IMG/VR virus record: IMGVR_UViG_3300040815_003812
Span: 1-64,000 of that record
Source: a virus
Direction: 5' to 3' (one strand)
Length of the DNA: 64,000 nucleotides
Part shown: one piece after another, positions 16,647 to 24,057 of the stretch
Numbering within the stretch: the stretch's first letter is position 1
Layout: each line of letters starts with the position of its first letter
Program-made: the position numbers and the translations under genes
Notes under the pieces: model-generated
Told to the model about the DNA's origin: nothing
Databases searched by the model: none
What the model saw: the letters and a program-made list of their open reading frames with translations, nothing else

Positions 16647-17032
16647 TGGAGATGCTGGGCCTCGAACCCAGGTCCTGATTGTCCCAAACAGAAAGGACTA
16701 CACGTTTAGGTCATTATTGATTCTCAACAATCCGAAATAGGTGATTGAATTTTTACATCCTCCGTCACCAATAGATGTATGACTCAATTTAGGGTTTAGT
16801 CATTTCTCCACCACAACAACGGACTTCTGTTCATAGGTACATGTCCTGACCGACCCGCTGGATACGTCGCCTTAGGCTGCGTATACCTCTTCAGTACGGA
16901 TCAAACCGAGAGTCTGAAGTTTTGCGAAAGTTTCGCCATTTGTGTTTTGAAACCGTGGATTAAAGTGATAGGTAACCTCTCACTACGTGCCCTTTGTGAC
17001 TGATGACACCAGTCAAATCCATAATCATCCCC
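16647..17032 (-). ncRNA. ssrA: Transfer-messenger RNA (tmRNA)
   Basis: Read on the minus strand, the 5' end GGGGATGATTATGGATTTGAC and the 3' end TGGGTTCGAGGCCCAGCATCTCC are the conserved tRNA-like halves. GGGGATG pairs with CATCTCC (one G-U) as a 7-bp acceptor stem, and CTGGG-TTCGAGG-CCCAG forms the T arm. The 3' CCA is not encoded (the next bases are ACA), so it must be added. The length of about 386 nt is normal for a one-piece tmRNA. An internal reading frame at 16937-16872 ends in Tyr-Ala-Ala and a TAA. tmRNA with SmpB frees stalled ribosomes and tags the nascent chain for proteolysis. It lies 32 nt after the M20 peptidase gene, with its own terminator. No SmpB gene is visible, so host SmpB would be needed. 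Confidence 0.96.
16872..16937 (-). other. tmRNA proteolysis-tag reading frame (21 codons plus TAA)
   Basis: The resume codon is read as GGC, because that frame gives the Gly-Glu-Thr start typical of Bacteroidota tags and stays open to TAA. The encoded tag starts GETFAKLQTL and ends with the eleven residues GLIRTEEVYAA. It is much longer than the GE(T/N)NYALAA-type tags I recall for Bacteroidota. The end is VYAA instead of ALAA, but it keeps the Ala-Ala terminus that Clp proteases recognise. Confidence 0.85.
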
Positions 17033-17064
17033 ATATGTAAAGAACTTATTGATAAGTATCTTTC

Positions 17065-18108
17065 TTATTCTTCATAATCAACAAACCGTTCCTCGATCAA
17101 ATCCAAAAGTCGATCGATATCATTCGGTGACAGAGTTACTCCATCACCAGTAAGTTCATTTTCGATCACCAGATTGTTACCCATATAATACATGTCCACC
17201 TCATATTCGTCAAGTTCATCATCAGAATTGTCTTCTTCATTGTTCTGGAACAAATCGAAGAAAGAGCTAGACATTGGGTTACGATACTCAAAATCATATT
17301 TCACATATCCCAATCGGTTAACAATCTCTTTTGCCATATAAAATGCATTCTCTACGTCTTCCAATACAACAAACTCTTGGACAGAATGCATATTATAGTA
17401 ACCACATGAGAGGTTGATGCAAGAAAAGTCTCCTTTTCTTTTGATTTGTGACACATCCGTGTAAGGATGGGACTGAAGCATGGGATCAGTTTTCATGTAC
17501 TTTGTAAAAACTGGGATAATTTTATTAATAAATTCACCATCCCGATCAAACAATCTAACACCTGAACAAACTTCCGTAATAAGGTGATTTCCGGGAGCAT
17601 CAAACTGAATCGCATATCCTACATCTTTGAGAAACTCTTCATCACATTGCTGAGAACCGTGACAACCAGTTTCCTCTGATACGAATAAACCGATCTTTAC
17701 TTTCGGAAGTTCCATCAGGAGTTCGAGACACAAAAAGATCCCACACTTGTCATCTCCACCAATACCTGTTGGAAGTCCGCCCGTAGTGTATGCCTTATAT
17801 GACGCATACGTCTGATTACCAAATGACTTACCAAAGGTAGTTGGTTTCGAAAGAAATTCATCTTTGACAACGATTTCTTTCTGAATATCGTGAACTGTAT
17901 CTGTATGTGCGATGAACATTGGGTAGTATTCACCTTGATCCAGAACACCTTTCGTGACATAGATATTTCCCATATGATCAGTTTCAAAATTGACATTTGG
18001 GATCTTAGTCAAAAAGTTAACAACATAATCGATCATCATTTCCTCCCTATAAGTTTTGGTTGGGACACTCAAGAGGTTTTTAAAACGATTTGCCTTTTCG
18101 ATATTCAT
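17065..18108 (-). CDS. M20-family metallopeptidase (PepT-like aminopeptidase)
   Basis: 347 aa. The M20 metal and catalytic residues are in order: H68 in AHTDTV, D119 in GIGGDDKCG, E145/E146 in SEETGCHGS, D170 in QFDAPG and H241 in YYNMHS, with a dimerisation-type middle region. The family includes tripeptide aminopeptidase PepT and carboxypeptidase G2; two zinc ions cleave short peptides. A cytoplasmic location is expected (no signal peptide). An Asp/Glu-rich C-terminal tail (about 285-325) is extra. It sits between the ClpC-like gene and the tmRNA, so it could finish the degradation of Clp products. A perfect host-type promoter precedes it. M20 peptidases are uncommon in phages. Confidence 0.9.
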   Translation of the reverse strand: MNIEKANRFKNLLSVPTKTYREEMMIDYVVNFLTKIPNVNFETDHMGNIYVTKGVLDQGEYYPMFIAHTDTVHDIQKEIVVKDEFLSKPTTFGKSFGNQTYASYKAYTTGGLPTGIGGDDKCGIFLCLELLMELPKVKIGLFVSEETGCHGSQQCDEEFLKDVGYAIQFDAPGNHLITEVCSGVRLFDRDGEFINKIIPVFTKYMKTDPMLQSHPYTDVSQIKRKGDFSCINLSCGYYNMHSVQEFVVLEDVENAFYMAKEIVNRLGYVKYDFEYRNPMSSSFFDLFQNNEEDNSDDELDEYEVDMYYMGNNLVIENELTGDGVTLSPNDIDRLLDLIEERFVDYEE

Positions 18109-18123
18109 AGTTAATTATTTCTA

Positions 18124-18155
18124 CAAATATAGAACAAAAAGTCCAAGTAAACAAA
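18124..18155 (-). promoter_or_regulatory. Bacteroidota housekeeping-type promoter for the M20 peptidase-tmRNA unit
   Basis: On the minus strand, TTTG (18155-18152), a 20-nt spacer and TATATTTG (18131-18124) match the B. fragilis-type consensus TTTG-N19-21-TAnnTTTG exactly. The -7 box lies 15 nt before the ATG at 18108, giving a short leader. The -33 element sits in the loop of the clpC terminator. This suggests early transcription by host RNA polymerase. Confidence 0.75.
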
Positions 18156-18171
18156 CTTACTTGGACTTTTT
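18136..18171 (-). terminator. Intrinsic terminator overlapping the 3' end of clpC
   Basis: A 15-bp stem (AAAAAGTCCAAGTAA with TTACTTGGACTTTTT) around ACAAAC. The upstream arm encodes the last clpC codons and its TAA stop. U-rich in the minus direction, it separates clpC from the peptidase unit. Confidence 0.8.
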
Positions 18172-20172
18172 TATAAATAACTTTTCTTCTTTGTCTATAT
18201 CAAGTAGATATTTTAAATTCTCTTTGATATTACCTCTAAGGACTTCTTCAGATATTAAATCTTCAATCTTTTCTTGAATTGCTCTTTTAATAGGTCTAGC
18301 CCCGAACTTCTCATCAAAACCTATTTTTTGTATGTATGATTTAACTTCATCTGAGACCTCAACGTTGTAGTTCAAAGAATCCAATCTTTCATTCAACTTA
18401 TATAATTCAATAGATACAATCCTATTAACTTCATTTTCTTTCAGTTGGTTAAATATAATAATTTCATCTACCCTATTCAAAAACTCAGGTGTAAAGTAAT
18501 TTTTAAGTTCTTTTCTTAACAAAGATTTCTTAATTTCTTCGTTATTACTCATTCTGTTTTTTGTATCAAAACCAACACCTACTCCAAAATCTTGTAATTT
18601 CTTCACACCTAAATTAGAAGTCATAATAATCAAACAATTCTTGAAATTAATCTTACGACCAAAACTATCAGTCAAATGACCATCATCAAGTAATTGTAAT
18701 AGTAGTGAAAAGATGTCCTTATTTGCTTTTTCAATCTCGTCAAATAATACAACAGAATATGGTTTATTCTTTACCGCCTCAGTTAACTGACCTCCATCAT
18801 TGTGACCAACATATCCTGGAGGAGATCCGATCAATCTACTCATTGAGTGTTTTTCTTGATATTCAGACATATCAACTCTTATAAGACAATCTTCAGATCC
18901 AAAAATCTCTTTAGCCAATTGTTTCGCCAAATAAGTTTTACCAATACCAGTAGAACCTAAGAATATAAATGAACCTATTGGTCTATTAGGGTCTTTGATA
19001 CCAATTCTATTTCTCCTAATCGCCTTAGAAATCTTTTCAACAGCCTGTTCTTGACCAATAACCTTATTATTAAGATTTTCTTCCAAATTCAACAAACCTT
19101 TTTTGTCATCAGCGGTAAGTTTCGAAATTGGTATTTTAGTCATGTTAGATACAACATCATAAACCATCTCTTCAGTAATTGGTTTTCTAGTTGTATTTTT
19201 TTCCTCTTCGAATTCTTTCTTTTCTTGTTCGAGTTTACGTAATATTTTACGTTCTTTATCTCTTAATTCAGCAGCTTCTTCATACTTCTGACTTTTGACA
19301 ACTTCAATTTTTTGTTTTTTAATCTCTTTGGAATCGAGTTTAAGTTTCTCTATACTTTCAGGATATTTGACATTTATCTGTGCTCTTGCACCGACTTCAT
19401 CTAATATATCAATAGCCTTATCTGGAAATTCTCTATCAGTTATGTATCTGTCCGCCAAAGAAACACAAGCTTGAATAGACTCATCAGTATAAATAACTTT
19501 GTGGTGGTACTCATATTTGTCCTTCAAATTATTCAAAATCTCTAAAGTTTCTTCAGGAGTTGATCCATCAACCATAATCTTTTGAAATCTTCTTTCTAAT
19601 GCACCATCCTTTTCGATATTTTCACGATACTCATCCAAAGTTGTCGCACCGATACACTGCAATTCACCTCTAGCTAATGCAGGTTTGAATATATTTGATG
19701 CATCCAAAGAACCAGAAGTATTACCAGCACCTATGATGGTGTGAATCTCATCAATAAAAATTATAATATCATCAGCATTTTGTAATTCTTCTAAAATTAC
19801 TTTTAATCTTTCCTCAAATTGACCCCTGTATTTTGTACCAGCAACAATAGAAGTCATATCAAGAGATAATATTCTTTTTTCTGTTAGACTCTGAGGACAC
19901 TCACCATTAAGTATTTTCATCGCTAAACCTTCAACAATCGCAGTCTTACCGCATCCTGGTTCACCAATTATAATTGGATTATTCTTTTTACGTCTCGAGA
20001 GTACTTGAGCAATTCTTGTAATTTCTCTATCTCTACCAATTACGGGATCTAATTTTCCTTCTTCAGCTAACTTAATTAAGTCCCGTGAAAAGTTATCTAA
20101 AACTGGTGTATTCGAATTAGTATTACTACTTTCTTTTTCACTTTTTTCATTTGGGTCAATCGACTCTATCAT
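18157..20172 (-). CDS. clpC: ClpC-like AAA+ unfoldase lacking the N-terminal Clp_N domain
   Basis: 671 aa. Two AAA+ modules are intact: Walker A GEPGCGKT (70-77) and GSTGIGKT (406-413), Walker B IIIFIDE (136-142) and VVLFDE (474-479), pore-loop-like KYRG (114-117) and GYVG (453-456). Between them at about 290-325 is a UVR-type coiled segment ([17 protein letters not shown]), the ClpC hallmark. VGF at 533-535 fits the [LIV]-G-[FL] loop that docks on ClpP. Full ClpC is about 810-850 aa; here the first 140-residue substrate/adaptor domain is replaced by a short polar leader (about 25 aa). The protein could couple to host ClpP and unfold tagged proteins. Its own promoter is likely divergent from hsp20. 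Confidence 0.93.
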   Translation of the reverse strand: MIESIDPNEKSEKESSNTNSNTPVLDNFSRDLIKLAEEGKLDPVIGRDREITRIAQVLSRRKKNNPIIIGEPGCGKTAIVEGLAMKILNGECPQSLTEKRILSLDMTSIVAGTKYRGQFEERLKVILEELQNADDIIIFIDEIHTIIGAGNTSGSLDASNIFKPALARGELQCIGATTLDEYRENIEKDGALERRFQKIMVDGSTPEETLEILNNLKDKYEYHHKVIYTDESIQACVSLADRYITDREFPDKAIDILDEVGARAQINVKYPESIEKLKLDSKEIKKQKIEVVKSQKYEEAAELRDKERKILRKLEQEKKEFEEEKNTTRKPITEEMVYDVVSNMTKIPISKLTADDKKGLLNLEENLNNKVIGQEQAVEKISKAIRRNRIGIKDPNRPIGSFIFLGSTGIGKTYLAKQLAKEIFGSEDCLIRVDMSEYQEKHSMSRLIGSPPGYVGHNDGGQLTEAVKNKPYSVVLFDEIEKANKDIFSLLLQLLDDGHLTDSFGRKINFKNCLIIMTSNLGVKKLQDFGVGVGFDTKNRMSNNEEIKKSLLRKELKNYFTPEFLNRVDEIIIFNQLKENEVNRIVSIELYKLNERLDSLNYNVEVSDEVKSYIQKIGFDEKFGARPIKRAIQEKIEDLISEEVLRGNIKENLKYLLDIDKEEKLFIKKSK

Positions 20173-20188
20173 ATCCTTGGTTTTTAGT

Positions 20189-20218
20189 TAAAGATAAATG
20201 AATTTGGTATATAATCAA
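20189..20218 (-). promoter_or_regulatory. Candidate host-type promoter for clpC
   Basis: On the minus strand TTG (20218-20216), 19 nt, then TATCTTTA (20196-20189) matches TTTG/TAnnTTTG with the final G replaced by A. The box ends 16 nt before the ATG at 20172, the same spacing as the M20 peptidase promoter. Confidence 0.45.
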
Positions 20219-20255
20219 TTTAATTCTCAATTTGTCAGGGTATTTTATTTGCGCA

Positions 20256-20268
20256 TGACAAAATGTCA
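20256..20268. promoter_or_regulatory. Palindrome TGACAAAATGTCA in the clpC-hsp20 divergent region
   Basis: A perfect inverted repeat TGACA-AAA-TGTCA, with another TGTCA half-site 20 bp away (20233-20237), lies between the two divergent chaperone/protease genes. It looks like a regulator binding site; the regulator is unknown. The rest of the 162-bp gap is AT-rich without other clear structure. Confidence 0.4.
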
Positions 20269-20334
20269 GTAAATTATCAAAAGGTACAATTTTTACTATA
20301 TCAGAGGTAAATAAAAAATAAATTTAATAAAATT

Positions 20335-20712
20335 ATGAAAAGTTTAATTTTAAATTCTAAAACTCTATTCGATTCGATCTTTGATGATCCTTACTTCTTT
20401 AATGAAGATAAACAAAATACCGATTATATTGTAAAAAATGAAGAGGGTTATTTTTTTGAGTCATTCCTTCCCGGGATGAATAAAAAAAATCTTACCATTG
20501 AAATTGATGATGATATAGTGTCGATCATAGGTGATTATAATAGTAAAAATGAAATAACCTCAGATATGTCCTATTCATATACAAAAAAATATAAAGTTCC
20601 CATAGATGTGGACCAATCACAAATAAGTGCTAACATAAAAGATGGAATACTTAGAATTAAGTTTCCGTATTCAGAAATAAAAAAGAAAAAGAAACGTGTG
20701 GTCACACTCTAA
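20335..20712 (+). CDS. Small heat-shock protein (Hsp20/alpha-crystallin)
   Basis: 125 aa. An alpha-crystallin domain spans about residues 30-120 with ESFLPGMNKKNLTIEIDDDIVSIIGDY (A-x-x-x-n-G-L equivalent is GILRIKFP near 108) and a basic tail KKKKKRVVTL. Such ATP-independent chaperones hold unfolding proteins; T4-like cyanophages commonly encode one. It is divergent from the ClpC-like gene across a 162-bp region and is followed by a strong terminator, so it is probably monocistronic. No TATTTAT box is seen upstream, so it may not be a late gene. Confidence 0.9.
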   Translation: MKSLILNSKTLFDSIFDDPYFFNEDKQNTDYIVKNEEGYFFESFLPGMNKKNLTIEIDDDIVSIIGDYNSKNEITSDMSYSYTKKYKVPIDVDQSQISANIKDGILRIKFPYSEIKKKKKRVVTL

Positions 20713-20716
20713 ATTA

Positions 20717-20740
20717 AACACCCTTCGGGGTGTTTTTTTT
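20717..20740 (+). terminator. Intrinsic terminator after hsp20
   Basis: AACACCC-TTCG-GGGTGTT stem with a stable UUCG tetraloop, followed by eight or more T. Confidence 0.95.
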
Positions 20741-20748
20741 TCTCATGA

Positions 20749-20755
20749 TATTTAT
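20749..20755 (+). promoter_or_regulatory. Candidate TATTTAT box
   Basis: TATTTAT, 18 nt upstream of the ATG at 20774, directly after the hsp20 terminator. Confidence 0.5.
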
Positions 20756-20773
20756 AACAAAACATCAGTAATT

Positions 20774-21256
20774 ATGTACAACAAAATTTTAAATGAAATC
20801 AAGGAAATTAAGCATATGATGGGTCTGACAGAATCCGAAGTCGATGAACAAGTTTTTCAGACAGCAATGTCAGCAATAAAAAAAGGTTCAGATAAGGCTA
20901 AAGAAACTTTAAAAAAAGGATCGAATAAAATCAAAGACTTGATCAATAAATCTGACGAAGATACTGGAGTAGATGATTTAGGTGACTACAATGGAAAACC
21001 TATATCAGAAATTTTGGAAGAGATAAAAGAAAAGATAAAAGAAGAGAATGAAGATTTCGGTACAATTGATGTAAATGGAGAAACACTTCAATTTGGTGTT
21101 GGTGAGAGTATGAGTCAAGCTACTTCATCAAAAATAGCTAATGATAATGCTGACAAATCATTTGGAAGAAAAGGGAATTACGCAACAGAAATTAAAAAAG
21201 TATTTTTAGTAGGAAACAACTATATAACATATATTTTAAAGAAAAAACTTTCATAA
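20774..21256 (+). CDS. Hypothetical protein with targeting-like N-terminus
   Basis: 160 aa from the ATG at 20774; an in-frame ATG at 20696 would read through the hsp20 terminator and promoter box. It begins MYNKILNEIKEIKHMMGLTE and then SEVDEQ, the shared helix plus a VDE site. After that come a Lys-rich helical part with tandem KKGSDKAKETL/KKGSNKIKDLI repeats and a short beta region. It could be a packaged internal protein; no family is recognised. It overlaps the next start by 1 nt. Confidence 0.55.
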   Translation: MYNKILNEIKEIKHMMGLTESEVDEQVFQTAMSAIKKGSDKAKETLKKGSNKIKDLINKSDEDTGVDDLGDYNGKPISEILEEIKEKIKEENEDFGTIDVNGETLQFGVGESMSQATSSKIANDNADKSFGRKGNYATEIKKVFLVGNNYITYILKKKLS

Positions 21257-21507
21257 TGTCGATAAAATCAGAAAAAATTGAAGGAAAGAAAATTATATGT
21301 GAAATAGATTCATCCAACTTGATGAAAGCAATCTATGATACATTATCTAAAACACTCACCGTCACTTTCAAAAATGGAAATGAATATGAGTATTATAAAG
21401 TACCTCACCAAGTATTTACTAAATTGAGAATGGCAGAATCACAGGGAAGATTCTTTAACTATGAAATATCGAAAGAATATAAATACAAAAAGATTTCTAT
21501 GAATTGA
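21256..21507 (+). CDS. KTSC-domain protein
   Basis: 83 aa. The pattern IDSSNLMKAIYDTLSKTLTVTFKNGNEYEYYKVP followed by hydrophobic and aromatic residues matches the KTSC domain, a small beta-rich domain (about 60 aa) found in phages and bacteria and named for a Lys-tRNA synthetase association. The function is not established. It is coupled by overlap to both neighbours (TAATG and TGATG). Confidence 0.7.
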   Translation: MSIKSEKIEGKKIICEIDSSNLMKAIYDTLSKTLTVTFKNGNEYEYYKVPHQVFTKLRMAESQGRFFNYEISKEYKYKKISMN

Positions 21508-22235
21508 TGGAGACTAATACAAAAATATTAAGTTCATTCAAAGTTAAAGACAAAATGAATGATGAAATCTGGGATCTAAGTAAGAAAACCCCAACGATGC
21601 ATTCTGATGTAAGAAATTCTTTATTAGATATTGCTGAAAATTTCATTTCATTCTTAGGGTTTGATATTTTTGTTCAAGACATTACAATGACAGGGTCTTT
21701 AGCAAACTATAACTGGTCATCATTTTCAGATATTGATTTACATATAATATTCAATTACAAAGATGCTGGAGAACAGGAAGAAATATTCAAGGATCTTTTT
21801 AAGTTGAAAAAGACTGTATATAATTCAACTCATGATATAACAGTTAAAGGATATGAAGTTGAATTATATGTTCAGGATTCAAACGAACCACATTTTTCTA
21901 CTGGTGTATATTCTGTACTGTATAATAGTTGGATCGAGAAACCTGAAAGAGAATCAGTAAAAATTCAATATGAAAAAATCTTAGAAAAATCACAATTGTG
22001 GATGGATAAAATTGACAACTTAATTGAAAATTATGAAGATAATGATTTAGATCAAGTTTTGAAATCAATTGATAATCTAAAAACAAAATTAAAAGATTTT
22101 AGAGGTTCTGGTTTAGAGGATGGTGGTGAATATTCTTATGAAAATCTCACGTTTAAGTTTTTAAGAAGAAATGGATATATTGATAAATTATTCGATTTTA
22201 GTAATCAAATAACCGATAAATCACTTTCTTTGTGA
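21507..22235 (+). CDS. Nucleotidyltransferase-fold protein
   Basis: 242 aa from the ATG at 21507 (TGATG overlap with the KTSC gene; the upstream TTG is less likely). Residues about 60-80, TGSLANYNWSSFSDIDLHII, match the pol-beta nucleotidyltransferase signature GS-x10-D-x-D. YEVELYVQDSN may supply the third acidic residue. Such proteins transfer NMPs to proteins, tRNAs or small molecules, and similar genes occur in marine T4-like phages. The substrate is unknown. Confidence 0.75.
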   Translation: METNTKILSSFKVKDKMNDEIWDLSKKTPTMHSDVRNSLLDIAENFISFLGFDIFVQDITMTGSLANYNWSSFSDIDLHIIFNYKDAGEQEEIFKDLFKLKKTVYNSTHDITVKGYEVELYVQDSNEPHFSTGVYSVLYNSWIEKPERESVKIQYEKILEKSQLWMDKIDNLIENYEDNDLDQVLKSIDNLKTKLKDFRGSGLEDGGEYSYENLTFKFLRRNGYIDKLFDFSNQITDKSLSL

Positions 22236-22254
22236 TAATTACATAAAAACTACA

Positions 22255-22261
22255 TATTTAT
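22255..22261 (+). promoter_or_regulatory. Candidate TATTTAT box
   Basis: TATTTAT, 15 nt upstream of the ATG at 22277. Confidence 0.5.
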
Positions 22262-22276
22262 TAATAAAATAATATA

Positions 22277-22459
22277 ATGACCGCTTATACCGCATGTACA
22301 GTTGTTAACGAAGCAAAAGTTCCTCCAATTACTGGTGGGACACGTCAGGATGTTGAACATGCTATTTTTAGAACCTGGGTCTATGACAATGACTCATCGG
22401 GCGATACAAGATCACAATGTGCAACAGTTCGACTAGGACCAGACGGATTACAAAATTAA
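22277..22459 (+). CDS. Small hypothetical protein
   Basis: 60 aa, not recognised. It is hydrophilic with two Cys and an RTWVYDNDSSGDTRSQ segment. It follows a candidate late promoter and precedes the acidic protein by 18 nt, so it is probably expressed late and may be a small virion protein. Confidence 0.5.
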   Translation: MTAYTACTVVNEAKVPPITGGTRQDVEHAIFRTWVYDNDSSGDTRSQCATVRLGPDGLQN

Positions 22460-22477
22460 AATAAAAAAATTTAGAAA

Positions 22478-23653
22478 ATGTCAGATTTAAGACCTTTAGG
22501 AAGTGAAAAATTAACTGGTGATGATAAGATTCAAAGAATCCTAGAAATTGCTAATTTCAAAAAAAACGATGTAAAAAATAAAAATATAACTGAATCTGTA
22601 GTTACTCTAGCCGATGGTAAAACTTACGGTATCGAAAAAGAAAAGGGAGGTTATATTGTAAAGGTACAGATAGATGAATCTAGTGATTTTGAATATCGTA
22701 CTAATATAAAAAATAGAAGATACCATAAATCATTTTCTCAGGCTCTGAAAGAAATGAATTTGTTAGCAAAAGAGTTGAACAGACTAAACGAGAACAGTGA
22801 AAATATTGACTTATTTGTTGAACAGAAGAAATTTGTTCTCAAAACTCCAAAACCAGAAGTAAGTGATGAACCAGCAATGGATGAACCAATGGACGATGGT
22901 GGTGATGATCTAAGTCTAGATTTAGATATGACATCTGATGAAGGTGACACAGAATTAGATATGGACTTAGATGATGAAGATACTATGGGTGATTTAGATT
23001 TGGATTTAGATACTGAAACAACTCCAGCTGGTGAAGAAGGTGATGAGGAAGCGAGTTTTAAATCAGTACAAAAATTAGTCGGTAAATTAGGACAAAAGGT
23101 TAGATCATTAGAAAGTCAACAAGGTCTAACTTCAGAGGAAATTAAATACGTTTTAAATTCAGTTATTTCAGCGGTTAATTTAGAGACTCTAACTGAGGAA
23201 GATAAAGATGACATTTTGGAAAACTTCGAAGAGGAAGTTGAATATGATGATTTAGAAGGTGATATTGATATCGATTCTACTGGTGATGAATTAGATCTTG
23301 ATTTGGATCTTGACGCAGGTGGTGACGAAGGTGAAATGGGAGAACCATTAGAAATGGTCATGGATGAAATTTTTTCAGAATCAAAGGCTGAAGAAGTAAT
23401 ATCTAAGTATTACGACAAAGAAGTTGACGAAGAAATCAAAAATAAATCTTACTTGAAGGAGACAATCGAAAAAGTAAAATTGAAAAAAGAAATCAATAGA
23501 CTTTCTACCTCTGTAGAACAACAGGTAGTTTCGGAGTCAATTGTAAATGAAAACAAGAATATTAAATTAGTTGGAAGAACAAATTTAAAAAATTTAGTTT
23601 TCGAAACAGAGGATAAAAAGTTTAAAATAAGTCCATCGGGTGAATTATTATGA
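22478..23653 (+). CDS. Acidic, scaffold-like protein
   Basis: 391 aa. A globular N-terminal part (1-115) is followed by extended Asp/Glu/Leu repeats (SLDLDMTSDEGDTELDMDLD, DLDLDLDAGGDEGEMGE) at about 140-190 and 245-300, a coiled segment (SVQKLVGKLGQKVRSLESQQG), and a Lys/Glu helical C-terminus. Composition and architecture resemble the prohead core scaffold at 32361 but the sequence is distinct. It might be a second core or structural protein. It overlaps the next gene by 4 bp (ATGA). Confidence 0.55.
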   Translation: MSDLRPLGSEKLTGDDKIQRILEIANFKKNDVKNKNITESVVTLADGKTYGIEKEKGGYIVKVQIDESSDFEYRTNIKNRRYHKSFSQALKEMNLLAKELNRLNENSENIDLFVEQKKFVLKTPKPEVSDEPAMDEPMDDGGDDLSLDLDMTSDEGDTELDMDLDDEDTMGDLDLDLDTETTPAGEEGDEEASFKSVQKLVGKLGQKVRSLESQQGLTSEEIKYVLNSVISAVNLETLTEEDKDDILENFEEEVEYDDLEGDIDIDSTGDELDLDLDLDAGGDEGEMGEPLEMVMDEIFSESKAEEVISKYYDKEVDEEIKNKSYLKETIEKVKLKKEINRLSTSVEQQVVSESIVNENKNIKLVGRTNLKNLVFETEDKKFKISPSGELL

Positions 23654-24057
23654 AACTTGTATATGTAAATGAATTAGGACCTAACTATAGGGGTGATAAT
23701 GTTTATGAATTTATCTTTTCTGATAAAGAAAACGTTTGGGGAGAAGGATGGGATGAAAGTCCCGCAATGTCAAAACCAGAACCACCTAATTTAGAATTTA
23801 TATCACTTGTTAAAATTTTGAAAAATTCAGGTCTTGAACTAAATCTAATTCAAGACTCTGATTTTTTCTCTTTTTATGACTCAATTGATGGAGTCATTGC
23901 ACTTGCTTGGGAAAACGAGGATTCTCATTATGTAGTTAATAAAAAATTTGATAGATTAGTATTTTCTTATGGTGAAACAGTACAAAGTATTGAAGATAAG
24001 ATTTATGAAAGAGATCTAATCTTGATGGATGATAAAATTTTGATTGGAAATGAATAA
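23650..24057 (+). CDS. Conserved-looking phage hypothetical protein
   Basis: 135 aa. MKLVYVNELGPNYRGDNVYEFIFSD, then WGEGWDESPA, looks like a family I associate with marine T4-like phages without a known function. The fold appears alpha/beta with no membrane segment. It sits in a run of translationally overlapping genes leading to terL. Confidence 0.55.
   Translation: MKLVYVNELGPNYRGDNVYEFIFSDKENVWGEGWDESPAMSKPEPPNLEFISLVKILKNSGLELNLIQDSDFFSFYDSIDGVIALAWENEDSHYVVNKKFDRLVFSYGETVQSIEDKIYERDLILMDDKILIGNE

Noticed and set aside
16621-17040. A tRNA gene suggested by the TTCGA loop and acceptor-like end
   Set aside because: The halves are 386 nt apart and enclose a tag frame; the whole is a tmRNA. 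I found no separate tRNA in the window.
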